NCBI GenBank assembly: GCA_036571765.1
Contig: BROE01000019.1
Location: 8,114,904-8,178,903 of the forward strand
DNA length: 64,000 nucleotides
Direction: 5' to 3'
DNA from: Plecoglossus altivelis
Lineage: Eukaryota; Chordata; Actinopteri; Osmeriformes; Plecoglossidae
The translations under genes and the position numbers were made by a program. Within the stretch, counting starts at the first letter, position 1. Every line of letters starts with the position of its first letter. Below, in pieces: positions 49,684 through 60,528 of the stretch. The notes under the pieces are model-generated. The model saw only the letters and a list, made by a program, of their open reading frames with translations. It did no database searches and had not been told where the DNA came from.

Positions 49684-51036
49684 ATGGCGCGATACAGGTG
49701 CAATGGCCGCCTACTGTGCCTGTGTCTCCTGCCCTGTGTGATGATGGGTCATCTTTTCATATACATCATGGTGTCCATATTCATCACCGTCTCCTATTCC
49801 CCTCCCCAAGTACCGGTCCGCTTTGTCGCCCCGGGGGCCTCTGCCAACTCTGGGGCATTGGCATCCCATCCACTGGGTCCCTTCTGGAACCTGCGTCTGC
49901 AGGAGACGGCCCTATGGAACCGTCTTCAGCACACCTGGGACAGACAGTACAACCCGATCCTGCAGGGGAACGTGGCCAACGCTAGCTCCTCCCCCAGGCT
50001 GAGTAGTGAGGGAGCTCCGTGGCAGGGGAGAGAGTGCTCCTCCGCCTGCGCTTCCGATTCGCAGCAGTGCTGGGGCGCCCATCTCCACGACTTCAACACC
50101 CTCCCGGAGCAAATGAAGGCTTTCGTCCTCTCCATGCACTGCAGAAAGTACCCCCTCCTCAGGAACCAGCCCCGGCTCTGCACCAGCAACCAGAGCGAGG
50201 AGCGGGAGCCTCCCATGCTCCTGATGGCCGTCAAGTCCCAGGTGGGTAACTTTGAGAACAGGCAAGCCATCCGGGAGACATGGGGCCGGAGCGGGCTGGT
50301 GAAGGGGGAGCAGGGGGGGTTGGGCGGGCTCGTGCGTACAGTCTTCCTCCTGGGGAGGCAGGACTCGACCACGGGCCCTCACCCGGACCTCGGAGGCCTC
50401 CTGGAGCTAGAGAGCCAACTATATAAAGACATCCTGCAGTGGGATTTCAGGGACTCCTTCTTCAACCTCACCCTGAAAGACCTGCTCTTCTGGCACTGGT
50501 TCCAGCATCATTGTCCAGGCGCACAGTTCATATTCAAAGGCGACGACGATGTGTTTGTAAGGACAAACGCGCTCCTGGATTACCTACACAAACGACGAGG
50601 GGAGCACGACGCCGAGCAGGCGTGGAGAAATAAAACCGAGCCGTTAGATTTGTTCATTGGTGACGTCATCAGTAATGCCAAGCCCAACCGCGAGCCGAAC
50701 ACCAAGTACTACATACCTGAAAGCTTCTACCAAGGCGTGTACCCTCCGTATGCTGGAGGAGGGGGCGTGGTATACTCTGGCGCCCTCGCCACCAGACTGA
50801 GGCAGGTGTCCGAGCGGGTGCGCATGTTCCCCATCGATGACGTGTACCTGGGAATGTGCCTCCACCGGCTTGGGCTCTCTCCCGGCCACCACCCGGGCTT
50901 TCTGACCTTTGACCTCTCGGAGTCAGAGAAGGACAAGCCCTGCGCGTATAGCTCTGTGCTGCTGGTTCATAAGCGTAGCCCCAAGGAGATGCTGACCCTG
51001 TGGAGGAATCTACAGACGCCCCCTCCTCCATGTTGA
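49684..51036 (+). CDS. B3GNT2-like beta-1,3-N-acetylglucosaminyltransferase
   Basis: Single coding exon of 450 residues, preceded directly by an acceptor (CAACGCCACAG), as is usual for B3GNT genes with non-coding first exons. It is a type II Golgi protein: a short basic start, then a hydrophobic anchor at about residues 10-38 (LLCLCLLPCVMM onward), then a stem. Family motifs are present: RQAIRETWG, FFNLTLKDLLF, the metal-binding FKGDDDVFV, LFIGDVI, KYYIPE, YPPYAGGGGVVYSG and PIDDVYLGMCL. The start of the lumenal part (LWNRLQHTWDRQYNPIL) is like B3GNT2, which extends poly-N-acetyllactosamine chains. Candidate N-glycosylation sites include NASS, NQSE, NLTL and NKTE. Whether it is a B3GNT2 co-orthologue or another B3GNT paralogue needs a tree. 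Confidence 0.9.
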   Translation: MARYRCNGRLLCLCLLPCVMMGHLFIYIMVSIFITVSYSPPQVPVRFVAPGASANSGALASHPLGPFWNLRLQETALWNRLQHTWDRQYNPILQGNVANASSSPRLSSEGAPWQGRECSSACASDSQQCWGAHLHDFNTLPEQMKAFVLSMHCRKYPLLRNQPRLCTSNQSEEREPPMLLMAVKSQVGNFENRQAIRETWGRSGLVKGEQGGLGGLVRTVFLLGRQDSTTGPHPDLGGLLELESQLYKDILQWDFRDSFFNLTLKDLLFWHWFQHHCPGAQFIFKGDDDVFVRTNALLDYLHKRRGEHDAEQAWRNKTEPLDLFIGDVISNAKPNREPNTKYYIPESFYQGVYPPYAGGGGVVYSGALATRLRQVSERVRMFPIDDVYLGMCLHRLGLSPGHHPGFLTFDLSESEKDKPCAYSSVLLVHKRSPKEMLTLWRNLQTPPPPC

Positions 51037-51745
51037 TGAAGAAACACTCTGCTTTGACAGCAAAGCACAGTGAGGTCACAGGTCACAGGTTCAAAGACTC
51101 CTCTGTTTGTCATCTTCGGTTAAATGCGCTGTTATAAAATGATAATATATGAGATTCATTACTGAGACACACAGTGACAGGGGAAGCAAAGCACAGTCCC
51201 ACAGAGTCACAAGGGGAACTGAGACACAAGAGGATGATCAGAGATATCTCTGGCAGGGAGGAGATAAAACATCATAATGTACAAGGCATTTTGATGGGAA
51301 CCACAAAGAAACCGTAAAGACCTGAAATTCAAACCTTTTAAAATATTATTTCAGTCAGTTTGTGACTGTGCCTGTCTTTTTGTTTGCTTTTATGTAAGCT
51401 GTAACTATGCATTAAAATGTATACAATATCGGAATTGCCACATCTTAAACTCTTTAAGTACGCCTTATGTAGATGTCTTAAGTTTAGTTTAATCAGTGCA
51501 TATGTTACTTCAGACAGGCTAATAGCAAAACATAGTCATTTACCAAATGGTATTTATTTATGTGCTGGTGCAATACTTTATATAGCTGCACTAAATCGTA
51601 CTTAATAATATATTTTTTCAATTTTCAATAATCATACCGTGTGTGAACGCCTTTGCATTTGCGGGAAACGTGTTACTTATTGGAAACATATATACTTGGT
51701 TTTTGGTGCTGCCTAAATGAATACAACAAAAGTTATGAAGCAGTG

Positions 51746-51755
51746 AATAAATAAA
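51746..51755 (+). terminator. Candidate poly(A) signals for the b3gnt2-like gene
   Basis: Overlapping AATAAATAAA about 710 bases after the stop codon. An ATTAAA at about 51411 is an earlier alternative. Confidence 0.45.
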
Positions 51756-51899
51756 TGAAACGAGTGCCCAGTTTTCTTCACTTGTCAACTCCAGTATATA
51801 AACTCGGACATAAGGCAAATAGGATTAGCAAAACATTGGCTTCTTACGCCGGCCTTTTACTTTGAAATCGAAATCGACATAAAATGTGCATTATGTCGT

Positions 51900-52100
51900 T
51901 GCGGTCGACCTCTTGTTTTTATTATGACGTTCCAGTTGACCCAGGAAGTGCTTCAAGTCCACGTGAGATGGGGTCAGATAATCGTTTTTTCGTCGTTTCC
52001 GTTCAAGCAAAGCTGTTGCTAGTGAGGTAGCACACCGTCAATTGAATAGTGCAGCTACATAGAAGCACTAGTTTCGACTATACCTCACGTTGTTATCAAT
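51900..52100 (+). promoter_or_regulatory. sart1: Probable sart1 promoter and 5' UTR
   Basis: CpG-containing sequence directly upstream of the sart1 start, with a TAGC/GCTA cluster just inside intron 1 (52385-52425). It is about 150 bases from the presumed 3' end of the glycosyltransferase gene. Confidence 0.4.
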
Positions 52101-55100
52101 ATGGGGTCCTCCAAAAAACATAAGGAAAAGGGACGCGATAAAGAGAAAGACGCTGAAGATCGTCATCGGGAACACAAAAAACACCGTCACAAGGACCGAG
52201 AAAGAGATAAGGAACGGGATGCCACCAGAGACAGAGACAAGCGAAAAAGGTCTCGGTCCAAAGATAGGAGCGGACGCGGTAACGAGAAGGAAAGAAGCAA
52301 AGCCGACAAGAGTACCGGGGAGCCTCGGGTCAAGAAAGAAAAAGTCGAGTCTGGACATGAGGCGAGCTCATCCACAGGTAAACAAAGCTAGCTAGTTAAT
52401 GGCAGCTAACGCTAGCTAGCTTTTCCTGCAACCGTTCCAGGCTTCCCTGGGCCTTAAACATTGAAGCAATAATGCACAAGTTTAGCGACTTAAAGAATAT
52501 ATACGTTTTGCTTGGACGTGTGTGATGGGGATCTGCCACATTGAATTCTTGCCTCATTTATCAACTTTCATTTTACAGCAGACGTTGGACCACAATCAGC
52601 AAGTGGCGATGCCTCCCTTAGCATCGAGGAGACCAAGTGAGTGACGTAGATTAGATGTAAATAAATATACACGTTCACCGAATGATGGAGACGAACGCGT
52701 TGAAAACCTGATGATTACTTCTGTAAACCTTCTTGCCTTACATTTACATGTAATTGTAACTTAAAAATCTGATAAAAACGTTGTTCCCTGACAGCAAATT
52801 GAGAGCCAAGCTGGGTCTTAAACCATTGGAACTGAATGAAACCAAGAAAGGTGAGTCACATGTTGAGATTTCCAAGACGGAAATCCAAGACTCCAAAACG
52901 GTCAAAACAAAATAGGAGAATATTGGAGATTGTCTATTGACCGATGGCGTCTTCTCCGCTGTCCCAGAGCTTGGTACCAAGGAGGACCCGAAGGTGGCAG
53001 AGACGATCAACCCCGTCTCCATCCGAAAGCAGAAGGACATGAGGGAGAAACTGGCGGCCATGAAAGAGAAACGCCTCTTGAATCAGAAACTGGGGTAAGT
53101 CTTCCTAAGAAGAATTTCGTTAGAACTACTTGGCCCCCTGTTCCCAGATCAGTATCTGAAGTTGCTATATGCAAAGTTTGGATACAAATCCATCCTCTCT
53201 TTCCATTCAGGAAAGTGAAGACTCTAGCGGAGGATGACTGGTTGGATGACACAGCTGCCTGGGTTGAGAAAAGCAGGAAGCTGGCCAAAGAGAAAGAGCT
53301 GGCGGAGAAGAGAGTGAGCAATGAGAATGCAGATGATGGAGGAATGCTTCGAGATAGGTCATGCTTCTGAATGGTTGACGTTTGGTCTTCTCTTTCCCAT
53401 CATGCCTTACTTCTGCCTATGTCCTCCCACGCTCAGGCCAAACTACTGGAGGAGATGGACCAAGAGTTTGGTGTCAGCAGTCTGGTGGAGGAGGAGTTTG
53501 GACAGGCCAAGAAGGTCCGCATTCAAGTCCACTTGTCTTTGTAAAGATATGACATGTAACCAATCTCAGGACTGTTATATCTGTGACGAGAGTCTTGATT
53601 TGCGCTGCTTGATATTAAGAGCAAACTTAGTCAAGATTTAGTCAAATAAATCCAGTATTTTTGCTGTCATAGGTAGCTTACAGTTCCAGAGACCTAAAGG
53701 GTCTGACAGTACAGCACAAGATGGAATCATTCAACGAGGGGGAGACAGTCATACTCACACTGGAGGACAAAGGTGAGCGGAGGACAGGAAACTCCAAGCC
53801 TTGCGCTTGACTGCAGCGTGTCATCGGCCTGTAACCCGTGTGGTTGCGGTGTCTCCTCTCGTCTCAGGTGTCCTGGAGGAGAAGGACGACGTGCTGATCA
53901 ACGTGGGGCTGGTGGACAAGGAGAGGGCGGAGAAGAACGTGGAGTTGAAGAAGAAGAAACCGGAATACAAACCCTACGAGGACGAGGAGAGCGTCGACGA
54001 CATGGTCATGGTAAGATGGTCGCCGAGGTTCCATCAGGTTCCATTTATCCCTAGAACATAATATGAAAATAACCCACATGATTCCTATTTGCTCTGTTTT
54101 CCTTGTCTGACTCGTGAACTCTGACCTGCAGCTGAAGCCCCGCGCTGTGCTGGGCAAGTATGACGAGGAGATTGACGGGGAGAAGAAGAAAAGCTTCCGT
54201 CTCAGTACCGGTGGCTTTGCTGAGGGGGAGAGAGAGAGGGAACTGCAGGCTATCAGGGAGACCCTACGCAGCCAGGCCCAGTCCCTGCAGATGCCTGCTC
54301 TCATGATCGCCTCCGAATACTACTCACCCCAGGAGATGGTGAGGACCTGATCCGACCCCTGAAGGCCTTGTTTAGAATGGGTCTTCACTCTGGGAATGGA
54401 CTGCTTTCGAATGTGGACGCCTGTTACTGTTGAAAGGGTTGCGTAACGTTGTGGGTGGGGGTTTTTTTGCGATTGGCACGTTCGGTTGTCGTTATTGAGA
54501 GACGGTTTCTTGCTCTTGTTCCAGGTGGGCTTTAAGAAGACCAAGCGACGCATCAAGAAGATCAGGAAGAAGGACAAAGTGTCTCTGCCCGACGAGCTCC
54601 GCCTGGACGACACGCGCAGCACCGACTTCGGCTCCAGGTTCTGCTTCGTTCACTCTGTGTGTTTAGAACAAATGAGGTTCTGCGTACGGAACCGTAATGT
54701 TCTACCTTTTGGAACAGACGAGGTTGCACTACCCCGTATAACTGAAGCCCGTCTCCTCTAATCGTCCTCCCAGGTCCCGAGGCCGCGGCCGCAAGCAGGA
54801 GGCTGTGGAGCCTCTGGAGGGACAGCCTGAGGGAATCAGCACCTCCATCGAGGTTCCCCAGCAGTCTGACGACGTCAGAACGGCCGACATGGAAATCAGC
54901 GATGAAGGTGAGAGTGAGTTTTTTTTTTATGTGGTCAATTACATGATCATGTCTCAGGGGGAGCATCCTGATGTCTTTCAGTGGCACGACTTGACCTTCC
55001 CTCTTGAGCCCTTTCAGGGGTCCCTTGGTGGTGACACCCGACGGTCCTGTGACCTTGATGGTCAGTGCCCCCCTCATTATCACCTCTACTTCCTGTTCTG

Positions 55101-57979
55101 TGTGACCTCAGAGGACTTTGTGTCTCCGGAGCCGGCGGTGATGGAGGAGGATGAAGCAGAGGCAGAGCTGCAGAAGCAGCTGGAGAAACAGAGAAAACTG
55201 AAGCAGAAACAGCTGCTCAAAGATGCCGGAGGAAGTGGAGGGTCTTTGAAAAGGTTAGGAGGAAGAGGAGGTGAGGGCTGTCTGTTAGGAGGAAGAGAAG
55301 GTGAGGGCTGTCTGTTAGGAGGAAGAGGAGGTGAGGGCTGTCTGTTAGGAGGAAGAGAAGGTGAGGGCTGTCTGTTAGGAGGAAGAGGAGGTGAGGGCTG
55401 TCTGTTAGGAGGAAGAGGAGGTGAGGGCTATCTGTTAGTGGGGAGAGAAGGTGAGGGCTGTCTTACGAGGAAGAGGAGGTGAGGGCTGTCTGGTTTGAGG
55501 AAGAGGAGGTGAGGGCTGTCTGTTAGGAGGAAAAGAAGGTGGCATTCATTCTCTCTGCTTTCCTGAACAGGTGGCAGAGCAGTTCAAAGTGCTTGGCGGA
55601 GGTGACAACAATGACGACCCTGACCGGAAGAACAACATTGTGTTCAATGCCACCTCGGAGTTCTGCAGGACACTGGGTGATATCCCCACCTACGGCCTGT
55701 CAGGAAACAGAGAGGACCAGGAGGACATCATGGTACGCACGCCACAGAGCACTTAACTCAACACTGCAATAAATCTCCATGACCAGAGGTGTATATAGCT
55801 TAGCGCTCGATAGGATTACTGCAGATCAAGAGGCCACTGGTTCAGAACCCCACTGTACATTGTTTTAGATTGAAGCATCTGCTCGATAGTGTGTATACAT
55901 ATACACATACACACACACACACACACATTATCATCCTGTATGTGTAAGTTAGGTACCTCCAAGAATGGATAACCATTTCGACAGGAAGGTGCACGCCCTT
56001 ATAACCACCTCTTATTGGTTTGTTTCCCTCCTCAGGATTTCGAGCAGGATGCAGAGAGAGATGGCGCTGGAGGGTCCGACTCAGAGATGGATGAGAATGT
56101 TGGCTGGAGCATGGTGAACCTGGACGAGGAGCTGAAGCAGCCAGATGTGAGTACCTCTGCTTGTTTGCATTTAGATGTTGGCTGGTTACTCGTGTTTGTG
56201 TCTCGATGTAAAATTGCTATTTCACCTCCTCCCCCTCCGTGATAGAAATAATTCCTTCCCTCCTCTTCTGAAGCGTCTTTGTGATCCATGCGTTTCCTCT
56301 TGTTGTGCTGTCAGAGCCCCCTAGTGGTTGTAATATAGAATAACATTAAGACAGGTAGGAAATCCTTAGTCCTCATTTAATAGTGTGTGTGTGTTCCCTT
56401 GCTTGAAGTTCTCCACAGCTTCCACCACCATTCTGGATGAAGAGCCGATCGTCAACTCTGGGCTAGCCGCTGCCTTGCACCTCTGTAAAAACAAGGGTGA
56501 GATCCTGTCTTCATTCAATCAAGACGCTTTTAATCTAAAGAGATGTACAAAGGGGGATTTGAACCAACGACCTCTTGATCAGAGGCTAAATGCTCTACGG
56601 TTGAGTTATATCCCCCGCTCCACAGCTTCCAACGATCAGCCTTTGATGCGATCAGTTTCTCGGTTATGACGTACGGCTTGTAATCATTTATGGGGTGAAA
56701 AAACAACAACAACTGTTTATTTGTGTTTCTTCTTCTTCTTCAGGCCTCTTGGACACTCAGATGCAGAAGATAGCCCGTGTTCGAGCACCAAAGGGTGCCC
56801 TACCTAATGACAATTACTGCATCGAGGACAAAATGTAAGTTTCAAAGTGTCGTGGCCGTCCACGCACAAACTTAAACCCAAACTATTGCTAATGTAAACA
56901 GATGCATGTATCCAACGCATCTCCTGGTCCTTTTGTTCACCACCCTGCCCTCGTTTCCAGGACGATAGACGACAAGTACAGCCGGAGAGAGGAGTACAGA
57001 GGCTTCACTCAGGACTTCAAAGAGAAGGACAGCTACAAGCCCGACGTCAAGATCGAGTATGTGGATGAATCTGGCAGGAAGCTGACTCCTAAAGAGGTAT
57101 TGCTGTCCTGTCAGCCTTCAGTTTGTGCAACCTTGCAGCGCTAAGAAATGCGCTGTCAAGCCTGCGGTAACCGCATGTCAGACAGACGAGATACACTGTT
57201 CGCATGCGGCTTTGGCCAAGAATGTCTGCAAGGTGAATGACATGAAATACACGCAAAATGTTGTTTCCAGAAACGGGTAGAGGAAACACGAATTCAGCCA
57301 AAGCAATGCGTTTATTTATTTTACTTGTTGCTGAGTGTATTGATTTAGCGTGTGAATCCTGTTTCTTCTGCAGGCTTTCAGGCAGTTGTCTCATCGTTTC
57401 CATGGGAAGGGGTCTGGGAAGATGAAGACAGAGAGGAGGATGAAGAAGTTGGAGGAGGAAGCCGTAAGTTTCAACTTCCCTCTGCCCTCCGACCTGTTGT
57501 GGTACGTTCCTCACATTGATGTCCCTCAACTTGGGCGATTTAGCAATGTTTTTTGTTTCTTTGTCTCGTCAGCTGCTGAAGAAGATGAGCAGCAGTGATA
57601 CCCCGCTGGGGACGGTGGCTTTGCTCCAGGAGAAACAGAAGTCCCAGAAGACGCCGTACATTGTCCTCAGTGGGAGTGGGAAGAGCATGAACGCGTGAGT
57701 GATCAGCTGTCTCACTTTGAGAGGGAAACGGGGAGGAACCAAACAATTCTCTCTTTTAGTTGGTTCCCTGGTGTTACATTAGCACTGTTAGCATTAGTGG
57801 TAATGCAATTCAAACGGAGATACCTTCCCCTGCTTATATAATCTGATAAATTAATCAAATGTCACTTGACCTTTGGCATTGCCTACTTGATAAGACCATA
57901 CACTGTCTTCATATACATGCTATCCTGTCATTAACCTATTTAATATTTTTTTGTCCTCAGAAATACCATCACCAAATGA
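52101..57979 (+). CDS. sart1: SART1 / SNU66, U4/U6.U5 tri-snRNP protein
   Basis: Twenty coding exons: 52101-52377, 52579-52636, 52795-52850, 52968-53094, 53211-53313, 53437-53514, 53673-53772, 53868-54010, 54132-54338, 54525-54637, 54774-54907, 55112-about 55270, 55578 (or 55571)-55732, 56036-56146, 56409-56496, 56744-56834, 56961-57096, 57374-57463, 57573-57694, 57961-57979. Phases agree except at the 12/13 junction. The protein starts with a Lys/Arg/Asp-rich, RS-like region (KRKRSRSKDRSGRG), then ETNKLRAKLGLKPLE, EEFGQAKK, FKKTKRRIKKIRKKDK, VFNATSEFCRTLGDIPTYG, KYSRREEYRGFTQDFKEKD, and ends SGSGKSMNANTITK: a SART1 profile throughout. The human protein recruits the tri-snRNP to the pre-spliceosome in the nucleus. 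The exon 12 end is ambiguous because the intron begins with a 30-bp repeat offering several equivalent donors. Confidence 0.95.
55255..55540 (+). repeat. 30-bp in-frame minisatellite at sart1 exon 12 donor
   Basis: About nine units of AGGAGGAAGAGGAGGTGAGG plus GCTGTCTGTT; the first seven stay in the exon 12 frame without a stop, reading GGRGGEGCLL. The other two are out of register. Each full unit carries GAGGAGGTGAGG or GAGAAGGTGAGG, matching the donor consensus. Confidence 0.93.
55787..55891 (+). repeat. Degraded tRNA-Cys-derived SINE in sart1 intron
   Basis: The head has TATAGCTTAGCGCTCGATAG, anticodon-loop ACTGCAGATCAAGAGG and B-box-like CTGGTTCAGAACCCC. The tail TTTAGATTGAAGCATCTGCT resembles the V-SINE core. 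An old, diverged insertion. Confidence 0.65.
56546..56622 (-). repeat. tRNA-like sequence (pseudo-tRNA or SINE head) antisense in sart1 intron
   Basis: The minus strand reads an A-box-like TATAACTCAACCGTAGAGC and a perfect B-box-like GGTTCAAATCC at tRNA spacing, with TGATCAAGAGG between. The T-stem pairs only partly and the acceptor stem barely pairs, and the anticodon stem has a mismatch. It is therefore more likely a SINE head or tRNA pseudogene than a working tRNA, although Pol III promoter boxes look intact. Confidence 0.55.
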
Positions 57980-58132
57980 GCTTGGTGAAGATGATTGTTC
58001 CTGTGTGGACTCACACACACACATTTTTAGTTTGTTCTAAATTGAATCAAGTCAAGTTGCTACTGTTATATATATAAAGTGGATATGATGTTTTGACCAA
58101 GGATTTATGTCTACAATGCTTATCATTGTTGT

Positions 58133-58138
58133 AATAAA
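58133..58138 (+). terminator. Poly(A) signal of sart1
   Basis: AATAAA 154 bases after the sart1 stop codon. Confidence 0.7.
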
Positions 58139-58319
58139 GAATTGACAGAATTAACTTGTTTGCCTTTGGTACTTGATTTGTTAAGAAGAAACTCCATGAA
58201 GGAAATAGTGGCCTCTAGTTAATTTGTGGGATGTCACTGTGGTGAAGGTATACATTTAGTTTTATTTAAAGTAATGTATACATATTTACATTCCAACTTT
58301 GGCCTTCAAGAACATTTTT

Positions 58320-58930
58320 TTGTTGAAATTAAAATGTGAACGGAAACGGAAACTACCAAACGGCGGGACAAGGAAGTCATTAGAATGTGTGAAACGCAGC
58401 AGCGCTCATTGATCACATCTACAGCTACAGGCCAGGTTGAGCTGCATTGGTCGAAGACGAACGAACGATAGTTATAAGGTTGTAAACCTACATTCTGTTT
58501 TTGAAGGACGTCGGTAAAAATGTACGAATGTCGATGTGCTGTATACTTAGCGGTTAAACTTAACGCTTGTACCACCTAGCTTTCTCGCTAGCTTGCTAAC
58601 TAGCTCGAGCTAGCTCGACTATTACTTTCGGTTTGAACAAATAACTTACTTGCTAATCAGTTAGCTAACCCATTGTTCATAAACAGATACGAATTACAAA
58701 TAATTGGCAAGAACGCGTATTTATGGGCAATATAAATGTGGCTCTTGAAGTAGGTTTGAGTATAATAGAAAGTAAAGAATGTAGAGAGATTCTGATAAGC
58801 TTCAGGTTAGTACTGTAAGCAGACCATAGTTGCCTAAATTGTTAAACTTGGCGGTAAACATAGCTTCCTCAACAAGGACCCCTCAATAACGCTTTCCCTG
58901 TTTCCCGTTAAAAGCTCAAAGCAACTACTG
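58320..58930 (+). promoter_or_regulatory. banf1: Probable banf1 promoter and 5' UTR
   Basis: The interval between sart1 3' end and banf1 start. It contains CpGs and a TAGC/GCTA cluster (58577-58672) of the same kind as near the mark2 and sart1 starts. The TSS and any 5' UTR intron are not determined. Confidence 0.4.
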
Positions 58931-58961
58931 AAGAAGATAGGTGAACTACAACAAAATAGCC

Positions 58962-59565
58962 ATGTCTTCAACATCCCAGAAACACAAAGAGTTTGTGGCT
59001 GAGCCCATGGGAGAGAAGCCGGTGATGGCTCTTGCAGGCATCGGAGAAGTACTCGGCAAAAGACTGGAGGATAAAGGCTTTGACAAGGTGAAATGTTTAT
59101 ATATATATTTTTATAACCCTAACCCTAACTATAGTAAGATTTTGTTTCCAGACATGTATCGGCCTTGTAAAGGTGCATTCCACATCCTGATGGCCCGAGA
59201 CAAAAGTACATAAATTTCAGTAGGGACGCATGCTTGAAACACGCTTACGTTTTTCCAATGTTGACAGTGTTCGTGTTGCCTGTTTAATATTTAGCTACTT
59301 AAGTGATCAGGCATGGATTTGATGTACTCAAGCTGAGATGGCTTAACTGATTGAATATCAAGTTCTAGCCTACCCTTGATTCCATTCATGTACTAATACT
59401 GCTGCCTCCCGCCCACAGGCGTATGTTGTACTTGGACAGTTCTTGGTGCTGAAAAAAGACGAGGAGCTCTTTCGGGACTGGCTGAAAGATACATGCGGGG
59501 CAAACATTAAACAGCAAGGCGACTGCTATGGCTGCCTTCGTGAGTGGTGTGATTCTTTCCTGTAA
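58962..59565 (+). CDS. banf1: BANF1, barrier-to-autointegration factor
   Basis: Two coding exons, 58962-59087 and 59419-59565 (phase 0), 90 residues; human BAF has 89, with one extra residue here in the N-terminal MSSTSQKHKEF. The helix-hairpin-helix DNA-binding part (LAGIGEVLGKRLEDKGFDK) and the C-terminal GCLREWCDSFL are nearly identical to other vertebrates. BAF is a dimer that bridges double-stranded DNA and binds LEM-domain proteins and lamin during nuclear-envelope reassembly. The N-terminal Ser/Thr residues correspond to the VRK1 phosphorylation sites. The intron carries a short CCCTAACCCTAAC telomere-like stretch (about 59116). Confidence 0.97.
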
Positions 59566-60478
59566 ACTACACTATATTTTCTCCTGGTTTGTTTTTGGGG
59601 TTTGTTTTTAGCAGGATTCTTTTTTTAAAAGTTGCGAACATACATGTACCTCTTCTTTGGTCTGACACCAACTTAGCTACACCTCAAATTAACTGACTGA
59701 AGACTGAGGGAGCCAAGTCTGATGTATAAGACTATATTATGTCGGACAGAGACCTACTAAATGTCAAGACAAATCTTCATGTTCCACCAAACCACCAGAG
59801 CAACGTTTAAATACTGACCTTTTACATCAATATTTTTGGCATCACCGAAGTCTTTTTGATGCGTTTCATTCTTCTGTTGTCGTGCAAGGGTATTTCAATT
59901 AAGACCATTTTAACAGGGACAAAATCAATTATCCAATTACAGTAGTATCACCACTTCTACTGAGATCATTCAACTGTTTGCCTTTTCACTAACATTAGAA
60001 GAGAAGTCGAATATTTCCGAGCCACATAGCTTTTCATTCGAAACTGAAAATATCCAGATGTTATTTTCATGTTACCAAAAGATAAGCTTGCTTACATTCT
60101 CACCATGTTGAATTTCAAGGCAAATGTCATTTTTAATGTTTCAGAATATCAATGCCTTAATATGATTTGATTCAGTCATCAACAGTCTCTGCTTATTGAG
60201 TTGTGTGGTAGTATACACAACCAGCACATATCACTTAGCAGTTGTAAAAGCAAAAGTAAACCGGAAATATGAATATGATGTTGGTCTAATCTTTAGCATT
60301 CTGCTGCGCATGGTTTTAATGGTTAATGGATGGTTTTACTGAAACACCGACTCACGTTTTGTAATCGACTGTGAAAGCATGTTTGTTTTTGTATTTCTCT
60401 TTCGATTAAATATGTGGAGAGGGACAACTGCAGTCTGGACAATGTTTGTTTTGAAGGTTATCTGAACAATTTCTCTGA

Positions 60479-60484
60479 AATAAA
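60479..60484 (+). terminator. Poly(A) signal of banf1
   Basis: AATAAA about 910 bases after the banf1 stop, facing the gng3 signal 38 bases further on. Confidence 0.6.
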
Positions 60485-60522
60485 GTAATGAAAGGCAAAC
60501 TTTTATATTTGTGAGAAGAGAT

Positions 60523-60528
60523 TTTATT
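60523..60528 (-). terminator. Poly(A) signal of gng3
   Basis: AATAAA on the minus strand about 870 bases after the gng3 stop. Cleavage 10-30 bases downstream would fall inside the region where banf1 RNA is also cleaved. Confidence 0.55.

Noticed and set aside
59110..59135. CCCTAACCCTAAC in the banf1 intron and TTAGGGTTTG-like sequence near 30770 as interstitial telomere repeats
   Set aside because: Only two units each, too short to exceed chance.
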